From positions 3,744,808 to 3,808,807 of the forward strand of contig NZ_LMDH01000001.1 of assembly GCF_001425755.1 (NCBI RefSeq): a stretch of 64,000 nucleotides of DNA, read 5' to 3'. Shown piece after piece: positions 42,358-51,932 of the stretch (positions within the stretch are counted from its first letter, which is position 1; each line of letters opens with the position of its first letter). The stretch comes from Aeromicrobium sp. Root344. Its GTDB lineage: Bacteria > Actinomycetota > Actinomycetes > Propionibacteriales > Nocardioidaceae. The position numbers were made by a program, and so were the translations under genes. The notes beneath the pieces are model-generated. The model had not been told where the DNA came from and did not search any database. It saw only the letters and a list, made by a program, of their open reading frames with translations.

Positions 42358-44930
42358 ACCGTCACCTCTGCGTCGCGTACGGGAATCGAGGCGCCCGCGA
42401 TCAGCACGGCGCGCTCCTCGTCGTCGGCGGGTCGACGCTGACCCCGTTCCTCGACATATACAAGATCCGGGTCGGGTGTTTCAGGCGCGTTAACGAATGA
42501 TGCGAACCGAAGAAGTTTCTTCTCGTCGGCGAGAGTCGCCGCCCACTCGTCCTCGTACGTGTCGACGTGCGCAGCCATCGCGGCATCGAGATCCGCGGCG
42601 ATGCCGAGGCTGTCGTCGAACACCACAGCGCGTACGGCGTCGATGCCGCCCTCGATCGACTCGAGCCACGGCGCGGTGCGCTGCAGGCGGTCGGCGGTGC
42701 GGATGTAGTACATGAGGAACCGGTCGATCGCCCGCACCAGCTCCTCGGTGCTGAGGTCCTCCGCGAACAGCTGCGCATGCCTCGGGGTGAACCCGCCGTT
42801 GCCGCCGACGTACAGGTTCCAGCCCTTGTCGGTCGCGATGATGCCAACGTCCTTGCCCCGGGCCTCGGCGCATTCTCGGGCGCAGCCCGACACCGCGAGC
42901 TTGAGCTTGTGCGGCGACCGCAGGCCGCGATAGCGCAGCTCGAGGTCGATCGCGAGGGTCGTCGAGTCCTGCACGCCGTAGCGGCACCAGGACTGGCCGA
43001 CGCACGACTTCACGGTGCGCAACGACTTGCCGTATGCGTGCCCGGACTCGAACCCGGCATCGACGAGTCGCTTCCAGATCTCGGGGAGCTGCTCGATGCG
43101 CGCGCCGAACAGGTCGATGCGCTGACCCCCGGTGATCTTGGTGTAGAGCCCGAAGTCCGAGGCGACCTGGCCGATCGCGATCAAGCCGGCCGGCGTGACC
43201 TCACCACCGGGGATGCGCGGGACGACCGAGTAGGTCCCGTCCTTCTGCAGGTTGGCCATGACGTGGTCGTTGGTGTCCTGCAGGGTCGCGTTCTCGCCCT
43301 CGAGCACGTGGCCCTTGCCGAGCGAGCCCAGGATCGAGGCGACGACGGGCCGGCAGATGTCGCAGCCGCGACCCGTGCCGTGCTTCTCGATGAGCTCGCT
43401 GAACGTCGAGATCTCGCTGACCCGCACGATGTCGAACAGCTGCGCCCGGGTCACCGAGAAGTGCTCGCACAGCGCCGTGCTGACCTCGAGGCCCTCCTCG
43501 GCCATCTGGGTCTCCATGAGCTTCTTGACCAGGGAGACGCACGAGCCACAGCTCGTGCCGGCCTTGGTGCACTGCTTGACGGCTGCGATGTCGGTGCACT
43601 GGTGGTCCGTGACGGCGCCGCGGATCGTGCCCGCGGTGACGTTGTTGCACGAGCAGACGTTGGCGTCGTCGGGCAGCGAGCTGCCGCTCGGTGGCTCCAT
43701 GCCCTCGGGGAGCAGCCAGGCGGTCGGATCGCTGCCCAGGGCACGGCCGACCATGGGCCGCAGGTTGGTGTACGCGCTGGCGTCGCCGACCAGCATGCCG
43801 CCCAGCAGCGTCTGGGCGTCGTCGCTCATGACGAGCTTCTTGTAGACGCCGGCGGTCGGGTCGGCATAGACGACCTCGAGCGAGCCGTTGGTCGCGGCGA
43901 ACGCGTCGCCGAAGCTGGCGACGTCGACGCCCAGCAGCTTGAGCTTGGTCGACAGGTCGGCGCCCTCGAACGTGGCGTCGCCGCCCAGCAGGCGATCCGC
44001 GACGACCTCGGCCATCGAGTAGCCCGGACCGACGAGGCCCCACACACGGCCGGCGATGTGGGCGACCTCGCCGATCGCGAAGATCGAGTCGTCGCTGGTC
44101 AGGCATGCCTCGTCGGCGAGGACTCCCCCGCGCTCGCCGAGCTCGAGCCCGGCTTCGCGGGCAAGCTCGTCGCGCGGGCGTACGCCGGTCGCGAAGACCA
44201 CGACGTCGGCGGGGATCTTGTCGCCGTCGGCGAACTGCATGCGCGTGACCTTGCCGTCACGCCCCGCCCGCAGCTTGGAGGTGGCGGTGGACGTACGCAC
44301 CGAGACCCCGAGCTGCTCGATGATCCTGCGCAACGCGCCGCCGCCGGCCTGGTCGACCTGCAGCGGCATCAGCCAGTCGGCGAACTCGACGACCGTCGTG
44401 TCGGCGCCGAGGGCCGTGAGCGCTCCGGCCGCCTCGAGGCCGAGCAGGCCTCCGCCGACGACCGCGCCCTTGACCTTGCGGCCGAGCACCGCCTCGCGGT
44501 CGAGCACCCAGGCGCGGAGCTCGGCAACGTCGTCGACGGTGCGGTAGACGAAGCAGCCGGGCAGGTCGGAGCCCTCGACCGGCGGCACGGTGGCGTACGA
44601 ACCGGTGGCCAGCACGAGCCGGTCGTAGTCGAACGTCGTGTTGCGGGCATGGATCTGCTTCGCCTCGCGGTCGATGCCGCTCACGATCGACCCGCGATAG
44701 AGGCGTACGCCGGGGCGCTTCCAGAGCTCACCGTCGCCGAGGAGCAGGTCCTCCGGGTCGCGGTCGGAGAAGAAGGAGGTCAGCGCCACGCGATCGTAGG
44801 GCGGGCGGGTCTCGTCGCCGAAGACCTCGATGTCCCAGGCCTCGTCGGCACCCCGTTCGACCATCGCCTCGACGAGGCGGTGGGCGACCATTCCGGCCCC
44901 GACGACGGCAAGCTTCTTCTTCTGGTTCAT
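42354..44930 (-). CDS. nirB: Nitrite reductase large subunit (siroheme, [4Fe-4S], FAD)
   Basis: An 858-residue assimilatory nitrite reductase. The N-terminal FAD domain starts KLAVVGAGMVAHRLVEAMVE, and VVGGGLLGLEAAGALTALGA is the NADH-binding motif. A BFD-like [2Fe-2S] domain follows near 427-460 (CSCNNVTAGTIRGAV, TSCGSC). The C-terminal sulfite/nitrite reductase part carries the siroheme/4Fe-4S Cys in SCVGQSWCRYG (about 640) and SGCARECAEARG (about 680). ATG 44930 is preferred over the adjacent ATG 44933 because AAAGG is four bases away. It follows nasB by 49 bases, the only sizeable gap in the operon core. Confidence 0.95.
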   Translation of the reverse strand: MNQKKKLAVVGAGMVAHRLVEAMVERGADEAWDIEVFGDETRPPYDRVALTSFFSDRDPEDLLLGDGELWKRPGVRLYRGSIVSGIDREAKQIHARNTTFDYDRLVLATGSYATVPPVEGSDLPGCFVYRTVDDVAELRAWVLDREAVLGRKVKGAVVGGGLLGLEAAGALTALGADTTVVEFADWLMPLQVDQAGGGALRRIIEQLGVSVRTSTATSKLRAGRDGKVTRMQFADGDKIPADVVVFATGVRPRDELAREAGLELGERGGVLADEACLTSDDSIFAIGEVAHIAGRVWGLVGPGYSMAEVVADRLLGGDATFEGADLSTKLKLLGVDVASFGDAFAATNGSLEVVYADPTAGVYKKLVMSDDAQTLLGGMLVGDASAYTNLRPMVGRALGSDPTAWLLPEGMEPPSGSSLPDDANVCSCNNVTAGTIRGAVTDHQCTDIAAVKQCTKAGTSCGSCVSLVKKLMETQMAEEGLEVSTALCEHFSVTRAQLFDIVRVSEISTFSELIEKHGTGRGCDICRPVVASILGSLGKGHVLEGENATLQDTNDHVMANLQKDGTYSVVPRIPGGEVTPAGLIAIGQVASDFGLYTKITGGQRIDLFGARIEQLPEIWKRLVDAGFESGHAYGKSLRTVKSCVGQSWCRYGVQDSTTLAIDLELRYRGLRSPHKLKLAVSGCARECAEARGKDVGIIATDKGWNLYVGGNGGFTPRHAQLFAEDLSTEELVRAIDRFLMYYIRTADRLQRTAPWLESIEGGIDAVRAVVFDDSLGIAADLDAAMAAHVDTYEDEWAATLADEKKLLRFASFVNAPETPDPDLVYVEERGQRRPADDEERAVLIAGASIPVRDAEVTV

Positions 44931-44979
44931 CATGCCTTTCACGGTAGGAATCGCAGATTTCACGTCTGGGGTCTTCGTG

Positions 44980-46452
44980 TTACCGCGACGGAACGGTTGT
45001 CTCACGTGTGGCGTCAGTGGCCTGTGAGATCTCCGGCGGGTCGCTCTCCTGGAGCCAGTCGACGATGCCGCAGACGAGCTTCTTGCAGCCTCCGCAGCCG
45101 GTCGTCGCGAGCGTCGCGCTCGCCAGCGCGTCGACGGTCGTGGCCCCGCCGTCCCAGGCATGCACGAGATCGCCCTTGGTCACGCCGTTGCAGCGGCACA
45201 CCGTCGTGGCGGCGGGCATCGTGGTCGGCGACGCGCTCTCGACGACACCCATCGAACCGCTGCCCATCAGCAGGTGCATCGGGTCGACCGGCAGCATGCC
45301 GGGCCGGTCGAACTGGGTCGACAGGTGCGCCGCCAGGTCAGGGGCACCGACGCACGTGACGCCCACGAGGGTGTCACCGCGGGCGACGAGCTCGACGTAG
45401 CGGCGTTCGCGCGGATCGGACAGCGTCACGACCCGGTCGCGCTCCGCCGCATTCGACGCGCGGACGCCCATCGTCACGACGCTCATGCCGACGGCCTTGA
45501 GCCGCATCGCCGAGCCCGAGATCGGCGGCAGCTCGAGCTCGGTGTCGTGGGCGAGGCTGCGAGCCAGAGCACGCGCCTGCGCCCAGCCCGGGGCGACGAG
45601 CCCGCTGACGCCGCTGGGCGTCTCGGCGCAGTCGCCGATCGCCGAGATGTGGGGGTCCTGCGTCGTACGCAGGTCATCGCCCACGACGATGCCGACGTTG
45701 GTCTCCAGACCGGCCGCGCCGGCGAGGCTGGTCTCCGGCGCCGTGCCGGCCGCGAGGACGACCAGACCGGCCGGGTAGGACGTGCCGTCGGCGAGACGTA
45801 CGGCCGTGACCCGGCCATCGGTCACTCCCACAGAGGCGATCTGCGCGTTGCCGACGAAGTCGATGCCGAGGTCCTTGGCGGCGTCCTCGGCGACCTGCGC
45901 GACCGAGGCGTCGAGGTCTCGGTCGAGCATCGTCGGCATGATCGACATGACCGTCACGTCGACGCCACGGTGCTGCAGGCCGCAGGCGAGCTCGATGCCC
46001 AGGGGGCCGCCGCCGATGACGACAGCGGTGTCGACGTTGAGCGCAGCAGCGGAGATGTCGCGGGCGTCGTCGAGGCTGCGCAGCACGTGCGCGCCACGCG
46101 GCAGGCCGTCGCGGAGGCCGGGAATCGGGATGACCCTGCCCCGCGCGCCCGTCGCGAGCACGAGGTGGTCGTACTCGAAGTCGCCCTGTGCCGTCACGAC
46201 GCAGCGACGCTCGCGGTCGATCTCGAGCGCGGCGACTCCCGGACGTACGCGGACCCGTCCTTCGTCGGGGGTCGGCAGCGCGAGACCAGCGAGGTCGACG
46301 CGGCCGGCGACCAGCTCGGTCAGCAGGACACGGTTGTAGGGCTCGTACGACTCCTCGCCCAGCAGGTCGACGTCGACGTCGGGAGCGATGCGTCCCAGCT
46401 CGTCGACGAAGCGGTTGCCCACCATGCCGGCACCGATGACCACGACCTTCAT
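44980..46452 (-). CDS. nasB: NAD(P)H/FAD-dependent electron-transfer subunit of assimilatory nitrate reductase
   Basis: A 490-residue pyridine-nucleotide disulfide oxidoreductase-type protein starting at ATG 46452. FAD motif: KVVVIGAGMVGNRFVDELG. NAD motif: TAVVIGGGPLGIELACGLQH. The C-terminal BFD-type [2Fe-2S] domain has CRCNGVTKGDLVHAW and TTGCGGCKKLVCG. It resembles the first half of NirB, but has no siroheme domain, so it fits the electron donor of the nitrate reductase. The start overlaps the nasC stop (ATGA). An alternative reading is a rubredoxin/ferredoxin reductase-like partner of NirBD. Confidence 0.85.
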   Translation of the reverse strand: MKVVVIGAGMVGNRFVDELGRIAPDVDVDLLGEESYEPYNRVLLTELVAGRVDLAGLALPTPDEGRVRVRPGVAALEIDRERRCVVTAQGDFEYDHLVLATGARGRVIPIPGLRDGLPRGAHVLRSLDDARDISAAALNVDTAVVIGGGPLGIELACGLQHRGVDVTVMSIMPTMLDRDLDASVAQVAEDAAKDLGIDFVGNAQIASVGVTDGRVTAVRLADGTSYPAGLVVLAAGTAPETSLAGAAGLETNVGIVVGDDLRTTQDPHISAIGDCAETPSGVSGLVAPGWAQARALARSLAHDTELELPPISGSAMRLKAVGMSVVTMGVRASNAAERDRVVTLSDPRERRYVELVARGDTLVGVTCVGAPDLAAHLSTQFDRPGMLPVDPMHLLMGSGSMGVVESASPTTMPAATTVCRCNGVTKGDLVHAWDGGATTVDALASATLATTGCGGCKKLVCGIVDWLQESDPPEISQATDATRETTVPSR

Positions 46453-48530
46453 GACTCTGCCCTCCTGATCTGGACTGCACACACCTTGAACTCCGGCATG
46501 CCCGACACCGGGTCCGTCGCCGCGTTGGTGACGGCGTTGACCATGCCCTCGTCCGCGAAGTGGAACGGCACGAACACCGTGTCCGGGCGGATGTCGGGGC
46601 TGATGCGCGCCTGGGCGACCATCGACCCGCGCTTGGACGTGATCCGGATGTCGTCGATGCCCTCGACGCCGATGCGGTCGGCCAGCATCGGATGGATCTC
46701 GACGTAGGCCCGGGGCATCGACTCGTTGAGCTTGGTGACGCGCCGGGTCTGGGCGCCGGACTGGTAGTGCTGCAGCACCCGGCCGGTCACGAGCCACACG
46801 GGCGCCTCTGACCTCAGCGCGTCGGCGGGACCCACCGGGCGTACGGCGATCATCGTCGCGCGGCCGCTGGGGGTCGGGAACGACTCGGCGAACAGCCGCG
46901 GCGTGCCGGGGTGGTCCTCCGACGGGCACGGCCAGTAGAGCGCCTCGCCTGCGTCGAGCCGGTCGTACGAGATGCCGGCGTAGTCGGCACGGCCGCCAGC
47001 ACTCGCGCGTCGCAGCTCGTCGTAGACCTCACGGGGCTCCGTCGCCCACACTCCGGGCGCGTCGAGCCGAGCAGCGAGTGCAGAGAAGATCTCGAGCTCA
47101 GAACGTACGCCTGGGGGCGCCTCGACAGCCTTGCGGCGGCGCAGCACGCGGCCCTCGAGGCCCGTCATGGTGCCCTCCTCCTCGGCCCACTGGGTCACGG
47201 GGAGGACGTAGTCCGCCAGCATCGCGGTCTCGGACGGGATGAAGTCGCACACCACGACGAGGTCGAGCGACTCGATGCGGCGACGGATCGCGTCGGCGTC
47301 GGGGGCGCTGACCAGCACGTTGCTGCCGTGCACGAACAGCGCTCGCGGGCCGTCTGGCATGCCGAGGCTCATGAGCAGCTCGATCGCGGGCACCCCGGGG
47401 CCGGGGATGACCTCGGGGTCGACGCCCCACACCCCGGCGACGTGCTCGCGGGCGGCCGGGTCGGCGATCATGCGGTAGCCGGGCAGCTGGTCGGACTTCT
47501 GGCCGTGCTCACGACCGCCCTGCCCGTTGCCCTGGCCCGTGATGGCGCCGTAGCCACCGCGTTCGGCACCGACGAGACCGAGCGAGAGGGCGAGGTTGAT
47601 GACCGCGGTGACGGTGTCAGTCCCGTCGACGTGCTGCTCGGAGCCGCGGCCGGTCAGCAGGAACGCGCCGGCCCCTCCGCGGTGCGGGCTCGCATCGGCG
47701 AGCGTACGGGCGATGCGGCGCAGCTGGGTCTCCGCGACGCCGGTCGTGGCGGCGACCCGCTCGGGCCACCACTCGGCGACACTGCGGCGTACGGCGTCAA
47801 CGCCGTCGACGCGGGCGGCGAGGTAGTCGGCATCGACGAGCGACTCGGCGTACACGATGTGCAGCAGTCCGAGCAGGAACACGAGATCGGTGCCGGGCAC
47901 GAGCTGCACGTGCTCTCCGGCGCCGTCCTCGGTGAGCTTGGCGGTCGCACTGACGCGCGGGTCGACGACGATCAGGCCCCCACGCTCGCGCACGCCACCG
48001 AGGTGCTGGACCGCCGGAGGCATCGTGTCGGCGAGGTTGCTGCCGAACAGCATGACGACCTGTGCGTCGTTGAGGTCGGTCAACGGGAACGGCAGCCCAC
48101 GGTCGACGCCGAGCGTACGGTTGGCGGCCGCGGCGGCCGAGGACATGCAGAACCTGCCGTTGTAGTCGATCAGCCGAGTACGCAGCGCCAGTCGGGCGAA
48201 CTTGCCGAGCTGGTACGCCTTCTCGTTCGTCAGTCCGCCGCCGCCGAACACTGCGACAGCGTCCGGACCATCAGTCGCCTGGATGGCCCGCACCCGGGCA
48301 GCGATGTCGTCGAGTGCCTCGTCCCAGCCGACCGGCTCGAAGCCCTCGGGCGTGCGCCTCAGGGGTGTCGTGATGCGGTCCTGTGCCCTGAGGAGCTCGG
48401 CGCTGGTCCAGCCCTTCTGGCACATGCCGCCGACGTTGGTGGGAAACGCCCGCGGCTCGGCGGCGATGGGATCGCCGCCGAGCTTCTGGGCGCACTGCAG
48501 GGCGCAGTACGGGCAGTGCGTGTCCGTCAC
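46449..48530 (-). CDS. nasC: Assimilatory nitrate reductase catalytic subunit (molybdopterin)
   Basis: A 693-residue Mo-bis-MGD oxidoreductase starting at GTG 48530. The N-terminal [4Fe-4S] cluster ligands are C6, C9, C13 and C37 (THCPYCALQCAQ, GGMCQKG). The Mo region reads IDYNGRFCMSSAAAAANRTL, with Cys as the likely Mo ligand, and the C-terminal MGD-binding domain has VWLVTGRVLQHYQSGAQTRR. There is no Tat signal, so the enzyme is cytoplasmic. It reduces nitrate to nitrite with electrons from the NasB partner. narK lies just upstream. Confidence 0.92.
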   Translation of the reverse strand: MTDTHCPYCALQCAQKLGGDPIAAEPRAFPTNVGGMCQKGWTSAELLRAQDRITTPLRRTPEGFEPVGWDEALDDIAARVRAIQATDGPDAVAVFGGGGLTNEKAYQLGKFARLALRTRLIDYNGRFCMSSAAAAANRTLGVDRGLPFPLTDLNDAQVVMLFGSNLADTMPPAVQHLGGVRERGGLIVVDPRVSATAKLTEDGAGEHVQLVPGTDLVFLLGLLHIVYAESLVDADYLAARVDGVDAVRRSVAEWWPERVAATTGVAETQLRRIARTLADASPHRGGAGAFLLTGRGSEQHVDGTDTVTAVINLALSLGLVGAERGGYGAITGQGNGQGGREHGQKSDQLPGYRMIADPAAREHVAGVWGVDPEVIPGPGVPAIELLMSLGMPDGPRALFVHGSNVLVSAPDADAIRRRIESLDLVVVCDFIPSETAMLADYVLPVTQWAEEEGTMTGLEGRVLRRRKAVEAPPGVRSELEIFSALAARLDAPGVWATEPREVYDELRRASAGGRADYAGISYDRLDAGEALYWPCPSEDHPGTPRLFAESFPTPSGRATMIAVRPVGPADALRSEAPVWLVTGRVLQHYQSGAQTRRVTKLNESMPRAYVEIHPMLADRIGVEGIDDIRITSKRGSMVAQARISPDIRPDTVFVPFHFADEGMVNAVTNAATDPVSGMPEFKVCAVQIRRAES

Positions 48531-48537
48531 GGTGTTG

Positions 48538-50115
48538 CTACACCCCGACCTTCGCCATGTGGGACTTGGGCCGCAGGTAGAAGACCCACGTCACGGCGAG
48601 GCAGATCACGTAGAACACCGCGAACACGATGAACGCGTTCTTGACCGCCGCGACCGGGTCGTCGACCCAGGGCGAGCTGAACGTGATCGGGATCAGGAAC
48701 CCGCCGAGGGCGCCGACGGCACCCGCGATGCCGATGACGGCCGAGGCCTCCTTGGTCGACTTCTTCTCGGCAGCCGCACGCTCCGGGGAGCCGTCCGTGC
48801 CGGTCTCGAGCGCGTAGCTCTTCATGATCAGCGGGATCATCCGGTAGGTCGAGCCGTTGCCGATGCCGGTCGCGGCGAAGACGAACAGGAACGCGATGAG
48901 GAAGAACGGGAAGATGTCGGAGTTGTGGTTGACCGCTGAGACGACCTCCGGGGTGAAGCCGGGGAACGACGTCGGGTCCTTGGCCCAGGCGGCGAGCTTC
49001 TCCGGCGGAGCGACCGGGACGGTCCTGAGCTGGGTCAGCGTGTAGAACACCGTCAGGGTGCCGACGATCATCACGATGAACGTCACGAACGTGACCTTGG
49101 CGCCGCCGTACTTGTCAGCCAGCCAGCCACCGAGCGGACGGGTGAGCGAACCGACCAGTGCGCCGAGGAAGGCGTAGTAGGCGAAGTTGATGCCGATGGA
49201 CGCGGTCGGGACCGGCGAGCGGAAGAAGTTGATCTTGATGAGAAGCGGCATCGCAGCCGAGAAGCCGATGAACGAGCCGAACGTGCCGACGTAGAGGAAC
49301 GACATGACCCACGTGTGCTTGTACTTCACGACCGCGAGCTGCTCGCGCGGCTTGGAGTAGGCGGCACTGAGGTTGTTCATGAACGCGTACGCCGTGATGG
49401 CCGCGACGACCGCGAGCGCAGCGTAGAGGTAGCCGGCCCGCTGGAGCACGATCCCGCTCTGGCTGGCCTTGACCAGGCCGAAGGCACCGGCGCCGCCAAC
49501 GATGATCGGCAGGAAGAACTGGATGACCGAGACGCCGAGGTTGCCGCCTGCGGCGTTGAGGCCGAGCGCCGTGCCCTTGAGCCTGGTGGGGTAGAAGAAG
49601 TTGATGCTGGCCATCGACGAGGCGAAGTTTCCGCCGCCGACGCCCGCAGTCGCGGCGATCACGATGAACACCCAGAAGGGGGTGTCGGGCCGTTGCACGA
49701 AGAACGCGAACAGCAACGTCGGGATCACCAGCATCAAGGCACTGAACACTGCCCAGTTGCGGCCACCGAACTTCGGCACCGCGAAGGTGTAGGGCAGGCG
49801 GAGCAGCGAGCCGACGAGGTTGGGGACGGCGACGAGCCAGAACAGCTGCTGCGGGGTGAAGGCGAAGCCTGCCTTCGTCAGCATGGCGGCGCTGACGCTC
49901 CACAGGAGCCACACCGAGAAGCCGAGGTGCTCACCGAAGATCGACCAGATGAGGTTGCGCTTGGCGACCGCGCGACCGGTGGACTCCCAGAACGCGGGGT
50001 TCTCGGGCTCCCAGTCGTCGATCCACCTGCCTGTGCGGCGAGCAGAAGCCTGTGGGGTCGGCTGTTGTTCAGGAGGACTGCTGACGACACTGGTCATGGA
50101 ACGCTCCGAGGTCAT
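48538..50115 (-). CDS. narK: Nitrate/nitrite transporter, NarK/NasA-type MFS
   Basis: A 525-residue MFS transporter with about 12 TM helices. GVGGGNFASSMASINFFYPT is the nitrate signature of the NNP family, with GLNAAGGNLGVSVIQFFLPI as the second copy-like motif. It has a long hydrophilic N-terminus and an extended loop between helices 9 and 10 (APPEKLAAWAKDPTSFPGFT). The start is uncertain: ATG 50115 is reported, but ATG 50097 has a better Shine-Dalgarno (GGAG, six bases before). It is the first gene of the nitrate operon. Confidence 0.92.
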   Translation of the reverse strand: MTSERSMTSVVSSPPEQQPTPQASARRTGRWIDDWEPENPAFWESTGRAVAKRNLIWSIFGEHLGFSVWLLWSVSAAMLTKAGFAFTPQQLFWLVAVPNLVGSLLRLPYTFAVPKFGGRNWAVFSALMLVIPTLLFAFFVQRPDTPFWVFIVIAATAGVGGGNFASSMASINFFYPTRLKGTALGLNAAGGNLGVSVIQFFLPIIVGGAGAFGLVKASQSGIVLQRAGYLYAALAVVAAITAYAFMNNLSAAYSKPREQLAVVKYKHTWVMSFLYVGTFGSFIGFSAAMPLLIKINFFRSPVPTASIGINFAYYAFLGALVGSLTRPLGGWLADKYGGAKVTFVTFIVMIVGTLTVFYTLTQLRTVPVAPPEKLAAWAKDPTSFPGFTPEVVSAVNHNSDIFPFFLIAFLFVFAATGIGNGSTYRMIPLIMKSYALETGTDGSPERAAAEKKSTKEASAVIGIAGAVGALGGFLIPITFSSPWVDDPVAAVKNAFIVFAVFYVICLAVTWVFYLRPKSHMAKVGV

Positions 50116-50145
50116 GGATCCGGCACCTCGCCGGATCTGGTAACC

Positions 50146-50217
50146 CTGAAACTAGGCAGCGCGTGTTTCAGACCAAGCGACCTCGTGATGAGAACGACGT
50201 AACACTGTCCGCACAGT
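50146..50217. promoter_or_regulatory. Candidate control region of the narK-nas-nir operon
   Basis: Upstream of narK, three patterns lie close together. CTGAAAC (50146-50152) and GTTTCAG (50165-50171) form an inverted repeat. ACTGT-CCGC-ACAGT (50204-50217) is another. On the minus strand GTTAC (50203-50199) and GAAAC (50169-50165) are the outer elements of a GlnR-like box with one extra base. None is proven. Confidence 0.4.
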
Positions 50218-50240
50218 CCTCATACCTGTGGTGTGAGAAG

Positions 50241-51920
50241 TCAGGCCTCGATGACGACCGGGAGGATCATCGGGCGGCGGCGCAGCTTGCGGCCGACGTA
50301 CGAGCCCAGGACCCGGCGTACGACCTGCTGGAGCTGGCGCGAGTCGTGGTTGCCCTCGGCCATCGACTCCTCGAGTGCCGAGACGATCTTGGGCAGGATC
50401 TCGTCGAACGCCGAGTCGTCCTCGGCGATGCCGCGGGCGTGGATCTCGGGGCCGGAGACGATCTTGCCGTTGGTCGAGTCGACGACCACGACGACCGAGA
50501 TGAAGCCCTCCTCGCCCAGCACGCGCCGGTCCTTGAGCTCTGAGTCCGTCAGGTCACCGACCGAGGAGCCGTCGACATAGACGTAGCCGCACTGGACGGC
50601 ACCGGTGATCGAGGCATGCCCGTCGACGAGGTCGATGACGAATCCGTCCTCAGCCAGCAGCACGTTGGGCACACCCGTGGCGGTCGCGAGCTTGGCGTTG
50701 GCGTGCAGGTGGCGGATCTCGCCGTGCACCGGAAGCACGTTGGTGGGCTTGACGATGTTGTAGCAGTAGAGCAGCTCGCCCGCGGAGGCGTGGCCCGACA
50801 CGTGCACCAAGGCGTTGCCCTTGTGGACGACGTTGGCGCCGAGCTTGGTGAGCCCGTCGATGACGCGGTAGATCGCGTTCTCGTTGCCGGGGATCAGCGA
50901 CGAGGCCAGGAGCACGGTGTCGCCCGGCTCCAGGCTGACCTGCTGATGGCTGTTGTTGGCCATGCGCGACAGCGCCGCCATGGGCTCGCCCTGCGAACCG
51001 GTCGACATCAGCACCATCTCGTGCGGCGGCGCGGCGTCGATCTTGTCGACGACCACCCCGTCAGGCACGTGGAGGTAGCCCAGCTCACGGGCGATCTGCA
51101 TGTTGCGCACCATCGACCGGCCGACGTAGGCGACCTTGCGGTTGTGCTTGGCGGCGGCGTCGATGACCTGCTGGACGCGGTGGATGTGGGACGCGAACGA
51201 CGCGACGATGATGCGCCGGGTGCTGCTGGCGAAGACCGCGTCGATCGCCGGGGTGATGTTGCGCTCCGACGTCGTGAACCCCGGCACCTCGGCGTTGGTC
51301 GAGTCGGTGAGGAACAGGTCGACGCCCTGCTCACCCAGCCGCGCGAACGCCCGGAGGTCGGTGATGCGGCCGTCGAGCGGCAGCTGGTCCATCTTGAAGT
51401 CGCCGGTGTGCAGCGCGACCCCGGCGGGCGTCTTGATCGCGACGGCGAGGGCGTCGGGGATCGAGTGGTTGACCGCGACGAACTCGAGCTCGAACGGTCC
51501 GAACGCCTGCACGTCACCCTCGGACACGACGTACTTGGGCGCGTCCTTGAGCCGGTGCTCCTTGAGCTTGGGCTCGAGGAATGCCAAGGTCAGCTGCGAG
51601 CCGATGACGGGGATGTTGTCGCGCTCGCGCAGCAGATAGGGCACGCCACCGATGTGGTCCTCGTGACCGTGCGTCAGCACGATGCCGACGATGTCCTGCA
51701 GGCGGTCACGGATCGGCCCGAAGTCGGGGAGGATCAGGTCGACGCCGGGCTGGTGCTCCTCGGGGAAGAGGACGCCGCAGTCGACGACGAGCAGCTTGCC
51801 GCCGTACTCGAAGACCGTCATGTTGCGGCCGATCTCACCGAGCCCGCCGAGCGGGATGACGCGTAGTGCGCCTTCGGGAAGTGCGGGCGGCGGATCGAGC
51901 TCGAGGTGCATGTGGCTCAT
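50241..51920 (-). CDS. rnj: Ribonuclease J
   Basis: A 559-residue metallo-beta-lactamase-fold endo/5'-exoribonuclease involved in mRNA decay and rRNA processing. The first part (RVIPLGGLGEIGRNMTVFEY) and the metal motif LTHGHEDHIGG are intact. TGDFKMDQLPLDGRITDLRA, LTDSTNAEVPGF and HVSGHASAGELLYCYNIVKP complete the beta-CASP set. The length and the C-terminal RRRPMILPVVIEA end are typical. It follows dapA by 12 bases, the conserved actinobacterial dapA-rnj pair. Confidence 0.95.
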   Translation of the reverse strand: MSHMHLELDPPPALPEGALRVIPLGGLGEIGRNMTVFEYGGKLLVVDCGVLFPEEHQPGVDLILPDFGPIRDRLQDIVGIVLTHGHEDHIGGVPYLLRERDNIPVIGSQLTLAFLEPKLKEHRLKDAPKYVVSEGDVQAFGPFELEFVAVNHSIPDALAVAIKTPAGVALHTGDFKMDQLPLDGRITDLRAFARLGEQGVDLFLTDSTNAEVPGFTTSERNITPAIDAVFASSTRRIIVASFASHIHRVQQVIDAAAKHNRKVAYVGRSMVRNMQIARELGYLHVPDGVVVDKIDAAPPHEMVLMSTGSQGEPMAALSRMANNSHQQVSLEPGDTVLLASSLIPGNENAIYRVIDGLTKLGANVVHKGNALVHVSGHASAGELLYCYNIVKPTNVLPVHGEIRHLHANAKLATATGVPNVLLAEDGFVIDLVDGHASITGAVQCGYVYVDGSSVGDLTDSELKDRRVLGEEGFISVVVVVDSTNGKIVSGPEIHARGIAEDDSAFDEILPKIVSALEESMAEGNHDSRQLQQVVRRVLGSYVGRKLRRRPMILPVVIEA

Positions 51921-51932
51921 GAATGAGGGCTC

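Noticed and set aside
44931..44979. A GlnR box before nirB.
   Set aside because: GTAAC and GAAAT occur at related spacing, but the element types do not alternate correctly, so the match is too weak.
42567..45359. A 930-codon open frame opposite nirB.
   Set aside because: It mirrors nirB, whose cofactor motifs are intact. The translated product is low-complexity and rich in Arg, Val, Asp and Gly, as expected of a shadow.
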